The notes beneath the pieces are model-generated. The model was not told where the DNA came from. It saw only the letters and a program-made list of their open reading frames with translations, and searched no databases. Positions 25,957-34,133 of a DNA stretch of 64,000 nucleotides are shown here, in pieces; position 1 is the stretch's first letter, and every line of letters begins with the position of its first letter. The stretch comes from Sandarakinorhabdus limnophila DSM 17366 (lineage in GTDB: Bacteria > Pseudomonadota > Alphaproteobacteria > Sphingomonadales > Sphingomonadaceae). The stretch lies in NCBI RefSeq assembly GCF_000420765.1, contig NZ_ATVO01000003.1:1-64000 (forward strand), written 5' to 3'. The position numbers were made by a program, and so were the translations under genes.

Positions 25957-27315
25957 ATGGGCGCTTGTGATCATGTCGATCTGAATGGCTTCATAGCAGG
26001 GGTGAAACGGCGCAATCCGGGCCAGGATGAATTCGTGCAGGCCGTCACCGAAGTGGCGGAGGATATCTTTGACTTCATTGGCGACAAACCGAAATATCAC
26101 GAAGCCCAGATCCTGCGCCGCATCGCCGAGCCTGATCGTGTTGTGTCGTTCCGGGTGTGCTGGGAGGATGACAACAACAATATTCGCGTGCAGCGCGGCT
26201 GGCGGGTGCAGAACAACAACGCCATCGGCCCCTACAAGGGCGGCATCCGGTTTCACCCATCGGTCACCGAGAGCGTGCTGAAGTTCCTGGCGTTCGAGCA
26301 GACCTTCAAGAATGCGCTCACCGGCCTGCCGATGGGTGGCGGCAAGGGCGGTTCCAACTTCAACCCCAAGGGCAAGAGCGTGAATGAAATCATGCGCTTC
26401 TGCCAGAGCTTCATGACCGAGCTGTATCGCCACATCGGCGCCGATGTTGACGTGCCGGCCGGCGATATCGGCGTGGGCGGCCGCGAGATCGGCTTCATGT
26501 TTGGGCAGTACAAGCGCATCACCAACCATTTCACCGGCGTGCTCACCGGCAAGGGGCTGGAATGGGGAGGCAGCCTGATCCGCACCGAGGCCACCGGCTA
26601 TGGCGCGGTCTATTTCCTGCAGAACATGCTGAAATCAAAAGGCATGGACGTGGCCGGCAAGACCGCGGTGATCTCCGGCTCCGGCAACGTGGCGACGCAC
26701 GCCGCCGAAAAGATCGTGCAGCTGGGCGGCAAGGTGCTCACCCTGTCAGACAGTGAGGGCTTCATTCACGATCCCGATGGCATCACCCAGGAAAAGATCG
26801 ACTGGGTGAAAACCCACAAGACCCACCGCCGCGGCCGCATTTCGGAATATGCGACGGAGTTCAAGGGCTCCACCTTCCACGGTGGCGGCGCCCGGCCGTG
26901 GGGCGTGCCCTGCGATCTGGCGCTGCCCTGCGCCACCCAGAATGAACTCAATGGCGCGGAGGCGAAACTGCTGCTGCAAAATGGCTGCATCGCCGTGGCC
27001 GAAGGCGCCAACATGCCCACCGATCTGGATGGCGTGCACATCTTCAAGGCAGCGCGCATCCTCTACGCCCCCGGCAAGGCGTCCAACGCTGGCGGGGTTG
27101 CCGTGTCTGGCCTTGAAATGAGCCAGAATTCCGCGCGCATGAGTTGGAAGGAAGAGGAACTGCAGGCGATGCTGAAGGACATTATGTCCGGCATCCATGA
27201 TCGCTGCCTGGAATATGGCCGCTCCGCCGATGGCCACACCGATTATGTGAAGGGTGCCAACATCGCCGGTTTCAAGAAGGTCGCCGATGCGATGCTGGCC
27301 TTCGGCGTGGTCTGA
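25957..27315 (+). CDS. gdhA: NADP-type glutamate dehydrogenase
   Basis: 452 residues, the hexameric GdhA class. It aminates 2-oxoglutarate to glutamate with NADPH. Family marks: V-S-F-R-V-C-W-E-D-D, G-P-Y-K-G-G-I-R-F-H-P-S-V, L-P-M-G-G-G-K-G-G-S with the catalytic lysines, P-A-G-D-I-G-V-G-G-R-E-I-G, the nucleotide loop S-G-S-G-N-V-A-T-H-A-A and N-A-G-G-V-A-V-S-G-L-E-M-S-Q-N. The start ATG 25957 lies after GGGGGAGA. The stop TGA shares its last base with the next gene's ATG, so a DUF4188 protein is co-translated, and an acetolactate-synthase-like gene follows. Confidence 0.96.
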   Translation: MGACDHVDLNGFIAGVKRRNPGQDEFVQAVTEVAEDIFDFIGDKPKYHEAQILRRIAEPDRVVSFRVCWEDDNNNIRVQRGWRVQNNNAIGPYKGGIRFHPSVTESVLKFLAFEQTFKNALTGLPMGGGKGGSNFNPKGKSVNEIMRFCQSFMTELYRHIGADVDVPAGDIGVGGREIGFMFGQYKRITNHFTGVLTGKGLEWGGSLIRTEATGYGAVYFLQNMLKSKGMDVAGKTAVISGSGNVATHAAEKIVQLGGKVLTLSDSEGFIHDPDGITQEKIDWVKTHKTHRRGRISEYATEFKGSTFHGGGARPWGVPCDLALPCATQNELNGAEAKLLLQNGCIAVAEGANMPTDLDGVHIFKAARILYAPGKASNAGGVAVSGLEMSQNSARMSWKEEELQAMLKDIMSGIHDRCLEYGRSADGHTDYVKGANIAGFKKVADAMLAFGVV

Positions 27316-27803
27316 TGGCTGGCATCATCGATCGCCGCATCTGCGCCGAAATCGACGGCTCGTTCGTGCTGTTCCTGATCGGGATCCGCATCAACCGCTT
27401 GTGGAAAGTGGGCAGCTGGGGGCCGACGTTCAGCGCGATGGGGCCGATGATCGCCGAACTGTCGCGAAAGCCAGAACTTGGCCTGCTGCACAACCGCACC
27501 CACTTCGGCTTTCCCGCCACGATGCTGGTGCAATATTGGCGCAGCCTCGATCATCTGCAGGCCTTTGCGACGTCGCGCGATCAGCTGCACCTGCCGGCGT
27601 GGACGCGCTTCAACAAGGCGGTGGGCAGCAACGGCGATGTCGGCATCTGGCACGAGACTTATCTGATCGAGCCGGGCCAGTATGAGAATGTCTACAACAA
27701 CATGCCGGCCTATGGCCTGGCAGCGGCGGGCACGATCCACGATGCCATCGGCCCGCGCGCCCGTGCCGATGGCCGCCGCGAGGCACAGATTTCAGGAGTG
27801 TGA
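27315..27803 (+). CDS. DUF4188 domain protein (monooxygenase-like fold)
   Basis: 162 residues of the DUF4188 family, dimeric ferredoxin-like proteins related to haem-containing phenylacetaldoxime dehydratase and ABM-type monooxygenases. Conserved pieces: F-L-I-G-I-R-I-N-R-L-W-K, Q-Y-W-R-S-L-D-H-L, A-W-x-R-F-N-K-A and V-G-I-W-H-E-T-Y. H at I-W-H-E-T is a candidate haem ligand. No specific function is known. It starts on the last base of the gdhA stop and ends three bases before the acetolactate-synthase-like gene. Confidence 0.8.
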   Translation: MAGIIDRRICAEIDGSFVLFLIGIRINRLWKVGSWGPTFSAMGPMIAELSRKPELGLLHNRTHFGFPATMLVQYWRSLDHLQAFATSRDQLHLPAWTRFNKAVGSNGDVGIWHETYLIEPGQYENVYNNMPAYGLAAAGTIHDAIGPRARADGRREAQISGV

Positions 27804-27806
27804 GCG

Positions 27807-29453
27807 ATGACCAAGGCCTCTGATCTGCTGGTGCAATGCCTTGAGGCTGAGGGCTGCGAATATGTGTTCGGCGTGCCCGGCGAGGAGAATCTGGATTTTC
27901 TCGACAGCCTGCAACGATCGACCAAGATCCGCCTGATTCTGACCCGCCACGAACAGGGCGCCGGCTTCATGGCCGCCACCTATGGCCGCCATACCGGCAA
28001 GGCGGGCGTGTGCCTCGCCACGCTCGGGCCAGGCGCGACCAATTTCGTCACCGCGGCGGCCTATGCCTTTCTGGGCGGCATGCCGATGCTGATGATCACC
28101 GGCCAGAAACCCATCAAGAAATCGAAGCAGGGCCGGTTCCAGATCCTCGATGTGGTCGACATGATGCGGCCGATCACCAAATACACCCACCAATTGGCCA
28201 GCGCCGACAATATCCCGGCCCGCACCCGCGAAGCCTTCCGGCTGGCGCAGGAGGAGAAGCCCGGTGCCACCCATCTGGAGCTGCCGGAGGATATCGCCCA
28301 TGATCCCACCGATGCCGTGCCCTTCAAGCCAAGCTATGCCCGCCGGCCGCTGGCGGATTCAAAGGCCGTGTTGGCCGCCGTGCGCGCCATCGAGGCGGCG
28401 AAATCGCCGATCTTGGTGATCGGTGCCGGCGCCAACCGCACGATGACCAGCAAGATGCTGCTGGAACTTATTGAAAAGACAGGCATTCCGTTCCTGACAA
28501 CGCAATTGGGCAAGGGCGTGATCGACGAACGCCACCCGCAGTTCCTCGGTTGCGCGGCGCTTTCGGCCGGGGATTTCGTCCATGCTGCGATTCGCCGGGC
28601 GGACGTGATCGTCAATATCGGTCACGATGTGATTGAAAAACCGCCCTTCTTCATGGCGGGCGATGCGACCACCGTGATCCACATGAGTTTCCGTTCGGCG
28701 GAGGTGGACCCGGTCTATTATCCGCAAATCGAGGTGATCGGCGATATCGCCAATGCGGTGTGGCAGTTGAAAGAGGCGATCCGTGTCCAGCCGCACTGGG
28801 ATTTTGCTGCCATGCTGGCTGCGCGTGCCGCCGAAGTGGCCCACCGTGACGCCGCGGTGGCGGATTCGCGCTTCCCGATCTACCCGCAGTATCTGGTGAG
28901 CGAGATCAGGAAGGTGATGCCGGACGATGGCATCATCGCGCTCGACAATGGCGTCTACAAGATCTGGTTCGCCCGCAACTACACCGCCTATCACCCCAAC
29001 ACCGTGCTGCTTGATAACGCGCTGGCCACGATGGGTGCCGGCCTGCCCAGCGCGATGGCGTCGAACATGGTCTATCCGGATCGCAAGGTGATGGCGATCT
29101 GCGGCGACGGCGGCTTCATGATGAACAGCCAGGAGATGGAGACCGCGGTTCGCCTCGGCCTCAACCTCACCGTGCTGATCCTCAACGACGGCAGCTACGG
29201 CATGATCCGCTGGAAACAGGCCAACATGGGCTTCAAGGATTGGGGCCTGGAATATGGCAATCCGGATTTCGTCAAATATGCCGAATCCTATGGCGCCCAC
29301 GGCCACCGGGTGACCAGTGCGGAGATGCTCCCAGGCCTGATGGCGCATTGCCTGAACACGCCGGGCGTCCACCTGATCGATTGCCCGGTGGATTATAGCG
29401 ACAACGACCGCATATTGAACAAGGACATCAAGGAACTGAGCGCCAAGCTGTAA
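27807..29453 (+). CDS. Acetolactate synthase large-subunit-like TPP enzyme
   Basis: 548 residues. Three-domain thiamine-diphosphate enzyme: N-terminal PYR domain with E49 (R-H-E-Q-G-A), a central Rossmann-like domain, and a C-terminal PP domain with the TPP/Mg motif G-D-G-G-F-M-M-N-S ... N-D. The R-H-E-Q-G-A-G-F-M-A pattern and the absence of a neighbouring small-subunit (ilvN) gene point to the catabolic, FAD-independent type that condenses two pyruvates, or to another 2-keto acid carboligase. It follows gdhA and DUF4188 without spacing, suggesting control together with nitrogen/carbon overflow metabolism. Confidence 0.85.
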   Translation: MTKASDLLVQCLEAEGCEYVFGVPGEENLDFLDSLQRSTKIRLILTRHEQGAGFMAATYGRHTGKAGVCLATLGPGATNFVTAAAYAFLGGMPMLMITGQKPIKKSKQGRFQILDVVDMMRPITKYTHQLASADNIPARTREAFRLAQEEKPGATHLELPEDIAHDPTDAVPFKPSYARRPLADSKAVLAAVRAIEAAKSPILVIGAGANRTMTSKMLLELIEKTGIPFLTTQLGKGVIDERHPQFLGCAALSAGDFVHAAIRRADVIVNIGHDVIEKPPFFMAGDATTVIHMSFRSAEVDPVYYPQIEVIGDIANAVWQLKEAIRVQPHWDFAAMLAARAAEVAHRDAAVADSRFPIYPQYLVSEIRKVMPDDGIIALDNGVYKIWFARNYTAYHPNTVLLDNALATMGAGLPSAMASNMVYPDRKVMAICGDGGFMMNSQEMETAVRLGLNLTVLILNDGSYGMIRWKQANMGFKDWGLEYGNPDFVKYAESYGAHGHRVTSAEMLPGLMAHCLNTPGVHLIDCPVDYSDNDRILNKDIKELSAKL

Positions 29454-29523
29454 TGGCCTGGAAAACTTCCCTGCGTAACAACACCCCGTTGACCGCTCTG
29501 CCGCCACTGGGCACGGCAGATCA

Positions 29524-30369
29524 ATGGAGCCCGCGCCGCACCCGCCCGAACCTGCCCGCCCATTGGGCCGGGTGTGGCTGGTGGCCAACCGCGCCAGCCG
29601 TTCCACCGATGAAGGCCGTATCGCCGCGTTGGAGGCGGCCTTGCAGTCAGCTGGCGCAACCATCGCCGGCAGCAGCAATTTCCCGCTTGAGCCAGCTCCG
29701 GAAGCTGCCGATTTGGCCGGCATCGACACGCTGGTGGTCATGGGCGGCGATGGCACGCTGGGCGCGGCCAGTGCGGCGGCCAAGGGCTGGGATGGCCAGT
29801 TTCTTGCCATACCAGGCGGCACCATGAACTTGTTGTCCAAGGCGCTGCACGGCGACGCCAGCCTTGAGGCCATCGTGGCGGTGGCCGGGCAGGGGGTGCT
29901 TGCCCATGCGCCGGTGGTGCGCGCCGCTGGTCACACCAGTTACTGCCGGATCATCATCGGGCCGCTCACCCGCTGGGCACTGGCGCGGGAAAATGCCCGC
30001 CATGGCCGCATCTGGCGGGTGTTGCAGGCGGTGCGGTTGTCGCTGGCGCGGGGGTTTTTGGGCGGGGTGAAGGTGGCCGGTCAGCCCGGCCGCAACCCCG
30101 GTGTGCTGGTGATGCCGGGCGATCAGGGCCTGGAAGTGGCGCTGTTTTCCGGCCGCGGGCTGGCCGATGCGATGGCAGTGGCAGTGAACTGGCTGCTGAA
30201 TGATTGGCGCGCCGCTGCCAGCGTGACGGCGTTCACGGCGCCTGAATTGGTGGTGGGCCGCCGTCGCACGGTGCGATGCCTGTTCGATGGCGAGCTGCGC
30301 CGCCTGCCGCCGCCCGTCCGCTTCGTGCCTGGCTGGTCCGATCTGCGCTACATCCGCACCTTGGCCTAG
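29524..30369 (+). CDS. Diacylglycerol kinase family lipid kinase
   Basis: 281 residues of the DAGK catalytic family. N-terminal V-A-N-R-A-S-R, nucleotide loop V-V-M-G-G-D-G-T-L-G, and P-G-G-T-M-N-L-L-S-K-A-L are conserved; the beta-sandwich C-terminal half includes V-R-C-L-F-D-G-E. Such enzymes phosphorylate diacylglycerol, sphingosine-like or other lipids. Sphingomonads carry sphingolipids, so a sphingoid substrate is possible but not shown. The stop overlaps the convergent oxidoreductase stop (both TAG share CTAG). Confidence 0.85.
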   Translation: MEPAPHPPEPARPLGRVWLVANRASRSTDEGRIAALEAALQSAGATIAGSSNFPLEPAPEAADLAGIDTLVVMGGDGTLGAASAAAKGWDGQFLAIPGGTMNLLSKALHGDASLEAIVAVAGQGVLAHAPVVRAAGHTSYCRIIIGPLTRWALARENARHGRIWRVLQAVRLSLARGFLGGVKVAGQPGRNPGVLVMPGDQGLEVALFSGRGLADAMAVAVNWLLNDWRAAASVTAFTAPELVVGRRRTVRCLFDGELRRLPPPVRFVPGWSDLRYIRTLA

Positions 30370-30950
30370 CCGGCCAACTTGCGTGCCTCTGCGAAGAAAC
30401 TTTCGATTCGCGCCGGCGTCGCATCGCGGATGGTGCCAACCACTTTCATGTGCGTCACCTTCAGGCCGACGAAATCCAGGATCTGCCTGCGCAGCACATT
30501 CAGCCAGCCGTTGCGATAGCCCAGCCACAGATACCAGGGCGGTGTATCGGCGGTGATCAGCACGCGGGCGGTGCGGCCTTCAAAAAGCTTTTTGGGGAAA
30601 TGCCCGTCGCCTTCATAGGCAAAGGCGATGCCGGGCAGGAAAACACGGTCGATCAGGCCCTTCAGTTTGGCCGGCGCAGCGCCCCACCACAGCGGGTGCA
30701 CCAGGATGAGCGTGTCGCACCAACGCACGGCATCAAGAAATAACTGCAGGTCAGGCTCATGGTCTTGCCGTTGCTTGTAGCCGTGGGCGAGATTGGGATC
30801 GAACTGCATTGCCGACAGGTGCAGCAGCTTCACCTCTGCGCCGCGCGCCCGCGCCGTTTCGGCGGCGGCAGAGGCCAGCGCGCTGCACAGGGATGTGCCG
30901 TCGGGGTGACCATCCAGCACCAGCACGCGCGAACTTGGGGCGGCCATCAT
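30366..30950 (-). CDS. Flavodoxin-fold NAD(P)H dehydrogenase (quinone) family protein
   Basis: 194 residues. V-L-V-L-D-G-H-P-D-G-T-S near the N-terminus binds the FMN/FAD phosphate, L-V-H-P-L-W-W-G-A-A-P-A-K-L-K-G is the second flavin loop, and D-R-V-F-L-P-G-I-A-F-A-Y is typical of the KefF/MdaB/NQO1-like group. It reduces quinones by two electrons, protecting against redox cycling. The end overlaps the convergent lipid kinase stop. It stands upstream of moaE on the same strand, with 27 bases between them. Confidence 0.87.
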   Translation of the reverse strand: MMAAPSSRVLVLDGHPDGTSLCSALASAAAETARARGAEVKLLHLSAMQFDPNLAHGYKQRQDHEPDLQLFLDAVRWCDTLILVHPLWWGAAPAKLKGLIDRVFLPGIAFAYEGDGHFPKKLFEGRTARVLITADTPPWYLWLGYRNGWLNVLRRQILDFVGLKVTHMKVVGTIRDATPARIESFFAEARKLAG

Positions 30951-30977
30951 CGATCCTTTTGAAATTGCCCGGGGTCT

Positions 30978-31421
30978 CTACCAGCGTTCCGCGGCGGCGT
31001 CGTCGATGCCTTTTGCCTCAACCCAGCGCGTCGTGCCGTCGGCCCATTCCTCGCGCTTCCAGAACGGGGCCTTGGTTTTCAGCCAGTCCATCAGGAACTG
31101 CGCGGCGGCGAAGGCGTGGGCGCGGTGGGGGGAGGCGGTGACGACCAGCACGATGCTATCGCCGGGCAAGAGGCGCCCGTGGCGGTGGATGATGGTGCCA
31201 ATGGTATCGGGCCAGCGGCCGGCGGCATCGGCGGCGATGGCCTGCATCTGGGCCAGCGTCATTGCCGGATAATGTTCAAGGGTCAGGGCAACAAGGCCCT
31301 CATCGGCGCGCACCAGCCCGATGAAAGCGACAGCGGCGCCGAGATCGGTGCGGCCGGCCAGCAGCGCGGTCTGTACGATGGCGGAGTCGAAGGGCTCGCT
31401 CTGGAGCCGCGCGGCAATCAT
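30978..31421 (-). CDS. moaE: Molybdopterin synthase catalytic subunit MoaE
   Basis: 147 residues. Large subunit of molybdopterin synthase, which inserts two sulfurs into cyclic pyranopterin monophosphate. Visible marks: A-A-V-A-F-I-G-L-V-R near residue 30 (the usual G-x-V-R loop), L-E-H-Y-P-A-M, H-R-H-G-R-L-x-P-G-D, and the active-site K-x-K-A-P-F-W-K-x-E. The ATG at 31421 overlaps the moaD stop by four bases. The order pgsA-moaD-moaE gives one overlapping leftward operon. Confidence 0.95.
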   Translation of the reverse strand: MIAARLQSEPFDSAIVQTALLAGRTDLGAAVAFIGLVRADEGLVALTLEHYPAMTLAQMQAIAADAAGRWPDTIGTIIHRHGRLLPGDSIVLVVTASPHRAHAFAAAQFLMDWLKTKAPFWKREEWADGTTRWVEAKGIDDAAAERW

Positions 31422-31675
31422 CCGCCTGTCACCGGCGGGAAGATGGCAATTTCGCGCGGGTTGTTCAGCGGCGTGGCGGCGGTGGCGAAGGCCTGATCCA
31501 CGGCGATGCGGATCCGGCTGCGATCGGCCAGGGCGGCGGCATGGCCGGGGCTGCGGGCGGCGAGCCAATCGAGCAGGGCGGCAACCGTGGTGAGTTCGGT
31601 GGGCAGGGTGATCGTCTCGCTGTCCGTGCCCACCATCTCGCGCACCCAGGCAAAATACAGCAAGTGCACCATCAC
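31418..31675 (-). CDS. moaD: Molybdopterin synthase sulfur-carrier subunit MoaD
   Basis: 85 residues, ubiquitin-like beta-grasp protein ending in the required Gly-Gly (P-P-V-T-G-G), whose terminal carboxylate becomes a thiocarboxylate and donates sulfur within the MoaD-MoaE complex. L-L-Y-F-A-W-V-R-E-M is the typical N-terminal strand. Overlaps pgsA upstream and moaE downstream by four bases each. Confidence 0.93.
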   Translation of the reverse strand: MMVHLLYFAWVREMVGTDSETITLPTELTTVAALLDWLAARSPGHAAALADRSRIRIAVDQAFATAATPLNNPREIAIFPPVTGG

Positions 31676-32226
31676 ATGTGCTTCAGGCCGACACGCAGAT
31701 AATCATAGCCGGTGATGAGCGTGAGGATGGCGGCGATCCAAAGCGTGACAAGCCCGATGATCTCGGCTGGCAGCCAGGGCAGGATCGGCACTGCGCCAAC
31801 CAGGATCAGCGCCCCCAGTGCCACCAGTTGGGCCGTGGTCTTCCACTTGGCGAGCTGGCTGACGGGCACCGAGACCTGCACCCCGGCCAGATATTCGCGC
31901 AGGCCCGAAACGAACATCTCCCGAAGCAGGATGATCAGGCCGGCAATCACGCTCCACCCATGCAATATCTGGGCATCGACCAGCATCAGGATGACGGCGG
32001 CCACCATGATCTTGTCCGCAATCGGATCAAGAAACTGGCCGATTTTCGAGACCGTGCCCCACGACCGCGCCAGATAGCCATCGAAATAATCCGTTATCGC
32101 CGCCAGCGTGTAGAGCCCGAACGCTGCCAGCCATTCCCAAGGGTTGGGCCCCCACATCAAGGCAACAAGGCCGGGCACCGCGAGGATGCGCGACAGGGTG
32201 AGCAGATTGGGGAGGCTGGACAACAC
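31672..32226 (-). CDS. pgsA: CDP-diacylglycerol-glycerol-3-phosphate 3-phosphatidyltransferase
   Basis: 184 residues, integral membrane. It makes phosphatidylglycerophosphate, the precursor of phosphatidylglycerol and cardiolipin. The CDP-alcohol transferase motif D-x2-D-G-x2-A-R-x8-G-x3-D-x3-D is complete (I-T-D-Y-F-D-G-Y-L-A-R onward to F-L-D-P-I-A-D). About five hydrophobic helices follow. The N-terminus M-L-S-S-L-P-N-L-L-T-L-S-R-I is typical. It is divergent from the nitroreductase gene and overlaps moaD. Confidence 0.95.
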   Translation of the reverse strand: MLSSLPNLLTLSRILAVPGLVALMWGPNPWEWLAAFGLYTLAAITDYFDGYLARSWGTVSKIGQFLDPIADKIMVAAVILMLVDAQILHGWSVIAGLIILLREMFVSGLREYLAGVQVSVPVSQLAKWKTTAQLVALGALILVGAVPILPWLPAEIIGLVTLWIAAILTLITGYDYLRVGLKHM

Positions 32227-32280
32227 CCGCCCTTCATAGGCAATCCAGCGCCAAGTGCAAAGTTACCGAAAGGCTTGCTC

Positions 32281-32952
32281 ATGAAGGTTTCTGATGCCGT
32301 GCTGTCGCGCCGTTCGGTGCGGGGCTTTTTGCCGACGCCAGTCGGTGGTGACGTGATCCGCCGGGTGGTGGAAAAGGCGGCGTGGGCGCCATCGGGCGGC
32401 AATCTCCAGCCCTGGCATATCGATGTGGTCGGCGGCGAGAAGCTGGACGAATTGAAGCGCATCATGTTGGGCAAGCTGATGGGCGGCGGCGGCATGGAGC
32501 CGACAGAATATGATATCTATCCCAAGGAACTGCCGGAACCGCACAACAGCTACCGTTTTGCGGTCGGGGAGGAACTCTACAGCCGGCTCGGCATCCCGCG
32601 GGAAGACAAGGCCGGGCGCCGCATGTGGTTCGCGCGCAATTTCCAGTTCTTCGGCGCACCCGTCGCGCTGTTCTGCAGTGTGGACCGCCGCATGGGGCCG
32701 CCGCAGTGGAGCGACCTTGGCATGTATCTGCAAACGCTGATGCTGCTGCTGAAGGAAGAGGGGCTGGATTCGTGCCCGCAGGAATGTTGGGCGATCTATC
32801 CCAAGACCATCGGGGAGTTCATCGGCATCCCGCCCGAACGCATGTTGTTCACCGGCATGGCGATCGGTTTCATCGATCCGGACGACAAGGCCAATCTCGC
32901 CCGTCCAAGCCGCGCCCCGATGAGCGACTGGGCGGCCTTCCACGGGATTTGA
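32281..32952 (+). CDS. Nitroreductase family protein
   Basis: 223 residues. FMN-dependent, oxygen-insensitive nitroreductase fold: S-R-R-S-V-R-G-F-L-P-T-P at 9-20 binds the FMN phosphate, A-P-S-G-G-N-L-Q-P-W-H follows, and the C-terminal half has G-M-Y-L-Q-T-L-M-L-L and F-T-G-M-A-I-G. It would use NAD(P)H to reduce quinones or nitro compounds; the physiological substrate is unknown. It starts 54 bases after the divergent pgsA. Confidence 0.9.
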   Translation: MKVSDAVLSRRSVRGFLPTPVGGDVIRRVVEKAAWAPSGGNLQPWHIDVVGGEKLDELKRIMLGKLMGGGGMEPTEYDIYPKELPEPHNSYRFAVGEELYSRLGIPREDKAGRRMWFARNFQFFGAPVALFCSVDRRMGPPQWSDLGMYLQTLMLLLKEEGLDSCPQECWAIYPKTIGEFIGIPPERMLFTGMAIGFIDPDDKANLARPSRAPMSDWAAFHGI

Positions 32953-32963
32953 GGTTCTGCCCC

Positions 32964-33413
32964 GTGCCAGTCGATCCAACTAAGCTTTCTGAAGAGCAAC
33001 TTCTTCGTCTCCTTCTGAATTGCATCAAGAAATCGATTGTTGATGGCGACCCTGCAGCCAAGGAAATGGCCGAAAGTTGCATTGCCGTCATGGACGCGCG
33101 CTCTGCTGGCTCGGTAGGGGAACCAGTGTTGCGGCGCGTCGGTTATCGGGCAGGGGCACAGGGCCTTCGCTGGCATGACCGAAAGTTCTTGCTCGACTAC
33201 ATTCTGGAACAACCGCTGCCAGTCCGTGCACATTGGTCGGGCGATTGGGGGCAGCCAGGTTCACGTCAGCGATACGCTAAATTGCGCAAGACATTGTTGC
33301 TTTATGTGCAGCGTTTTGGTGGTGTCCCCGAAATGTTGCATGCGGAAACCAATTGGCAGCACGATGCGGAATATGTGCGCAAGTGCTGGCAACAGAAAAC
33401 AAAAATTCAGTAA
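32964..33413 (+). CDS. Hypothetical protein
   Basis: 149 residues from a GTG at 32964, 11 bases after the nitroreductase stop. No family is recognised. The sequence is protein-like: an amphipathic N-terminal helix (L-S-E-E-Q-L-L-R-L-L-L-N), a middle section V-L-R-R-V-G-Y-R-A-G, and several Trp-containing segments with many basic residues at the end (V-R-K-C-W-Q-Q-K-T-K). Base composition is visibly lower in GC than both neighbours, with many T-ending codons, which suggests recent acquisition. Confidence 0.55.
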   Translation: MPVDPTKLSEEQLLRLLLNCIKKSIVDGDPAAKEMAESCIAVMDARSAGSVGEPVLRRVGYRAGAQGLRWHDRKFLLDYILEQPLPVRAHWSGDWGQPGSRQRYAKLRKTLLLYVQRFGGVPEMLHAETNWQHDAEYVRKCWQQKTKIQ

Positions 33414-33429
33414 TTGCTTGGGCTTCTCG

Positions 33430-34116
33430 TTACGCTTCCCTGGGCCCGATCCCCATCAGCTTGCGGGTGCGGGCGATGAAATCGCTGTTGTCGCCGCCGT
33501 CCTTCACCGGCGAAACGTCTGGCACCTTCAACCCGCGCTGTACGGCGGGGCGGGCCGCAATTGCGTCGACCCAGCGGGACAGGTGCGGTAAGGGCGCCAG
33601 GTCCACCCCGGTCCAACTCGCGGTGCGCACCCAGCAGAAATGCGCGATGTCGGCGATGCTGTATGCGCCGGCCAGATAGTCGCGATCCGCCAGCCGGGCA
33701 TCGAGAATGGTGAAAAGCCGCTTCACCTCGCCCAGGTAACGCGCCTGCACCGCCGGCAGTTTTTCCGGCCAATAATGGCCGAACAGATTGGCCTGGCCCA
33801 TCATCGGCCCCAGCCCACCAACCTGCAGCATCAGCCATTGCAGGGCTTCGGAGCGGCCACGCGGATCGGCGGGCAGCAACTGGCCGGATTTTTCTGCCAG
33901 CCAGACGAGGATGGCACCCGATTCCATCACGGCGAAATCATCGTCGATCAGGCATGGCACCTTGCCGTTGGGGTTCAATTTCAGGAACTCGGCCCGCTTC
34001 TGCTCGCCCTTGGTCAGATCGAGCGGCTGCACGGTATAGCCCAGGCCCATCTCCTCCAGCGCGATGGAAACCTTGTAGCCATCGGGCGTGGGCGCGGTGA
34101 AGAGGATCAGGCTCAT
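33430..34116 (-). CDS. Glutathione S-transferase (Ure2p/YfcG-like)
   Basis: 228 residues. N-terminal thioredoxin domain: [12 protein letters not shown], then N-P-N-G-K-V-P-C-L and [10 protein letters not shown]. The C-terminal helical domain has the G-P-M-M-G-Q-A motif and Y-S-I-A-D-I-A. The T-P-D-G/N-G-K-V-P pattern resembles the disulfide-reductase-type YfcG/YghU/Ure2p GSTs rather than classical conjugating enzymes. It starts 17 bases after the uvrC stop on the same strand. Confidence 0.9.
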   Translation of the reverse strand: MSLILFTAPTPDGYKVSIALEEMGLGYTVQPLDLTKGEQKRAEFLKLNPNGKVPCLIDDDFAVMESGAILVWLAEKSGQLLPADPRGRSEALQWLMLQVGGLGPMMGQANLFGHYWPEKLPAVQARYLGEVKRLFTILDARLADRDYLAGAYSIADIAHFCWVRTASWTGVDLAPLPHLSRWVDAIAARPAVQRGLKVPDVSPVKDGGDNSDFIARTRKLMGIGPREA

Positions 34117-34133
34117 GGACGCAGCCTACGCGG

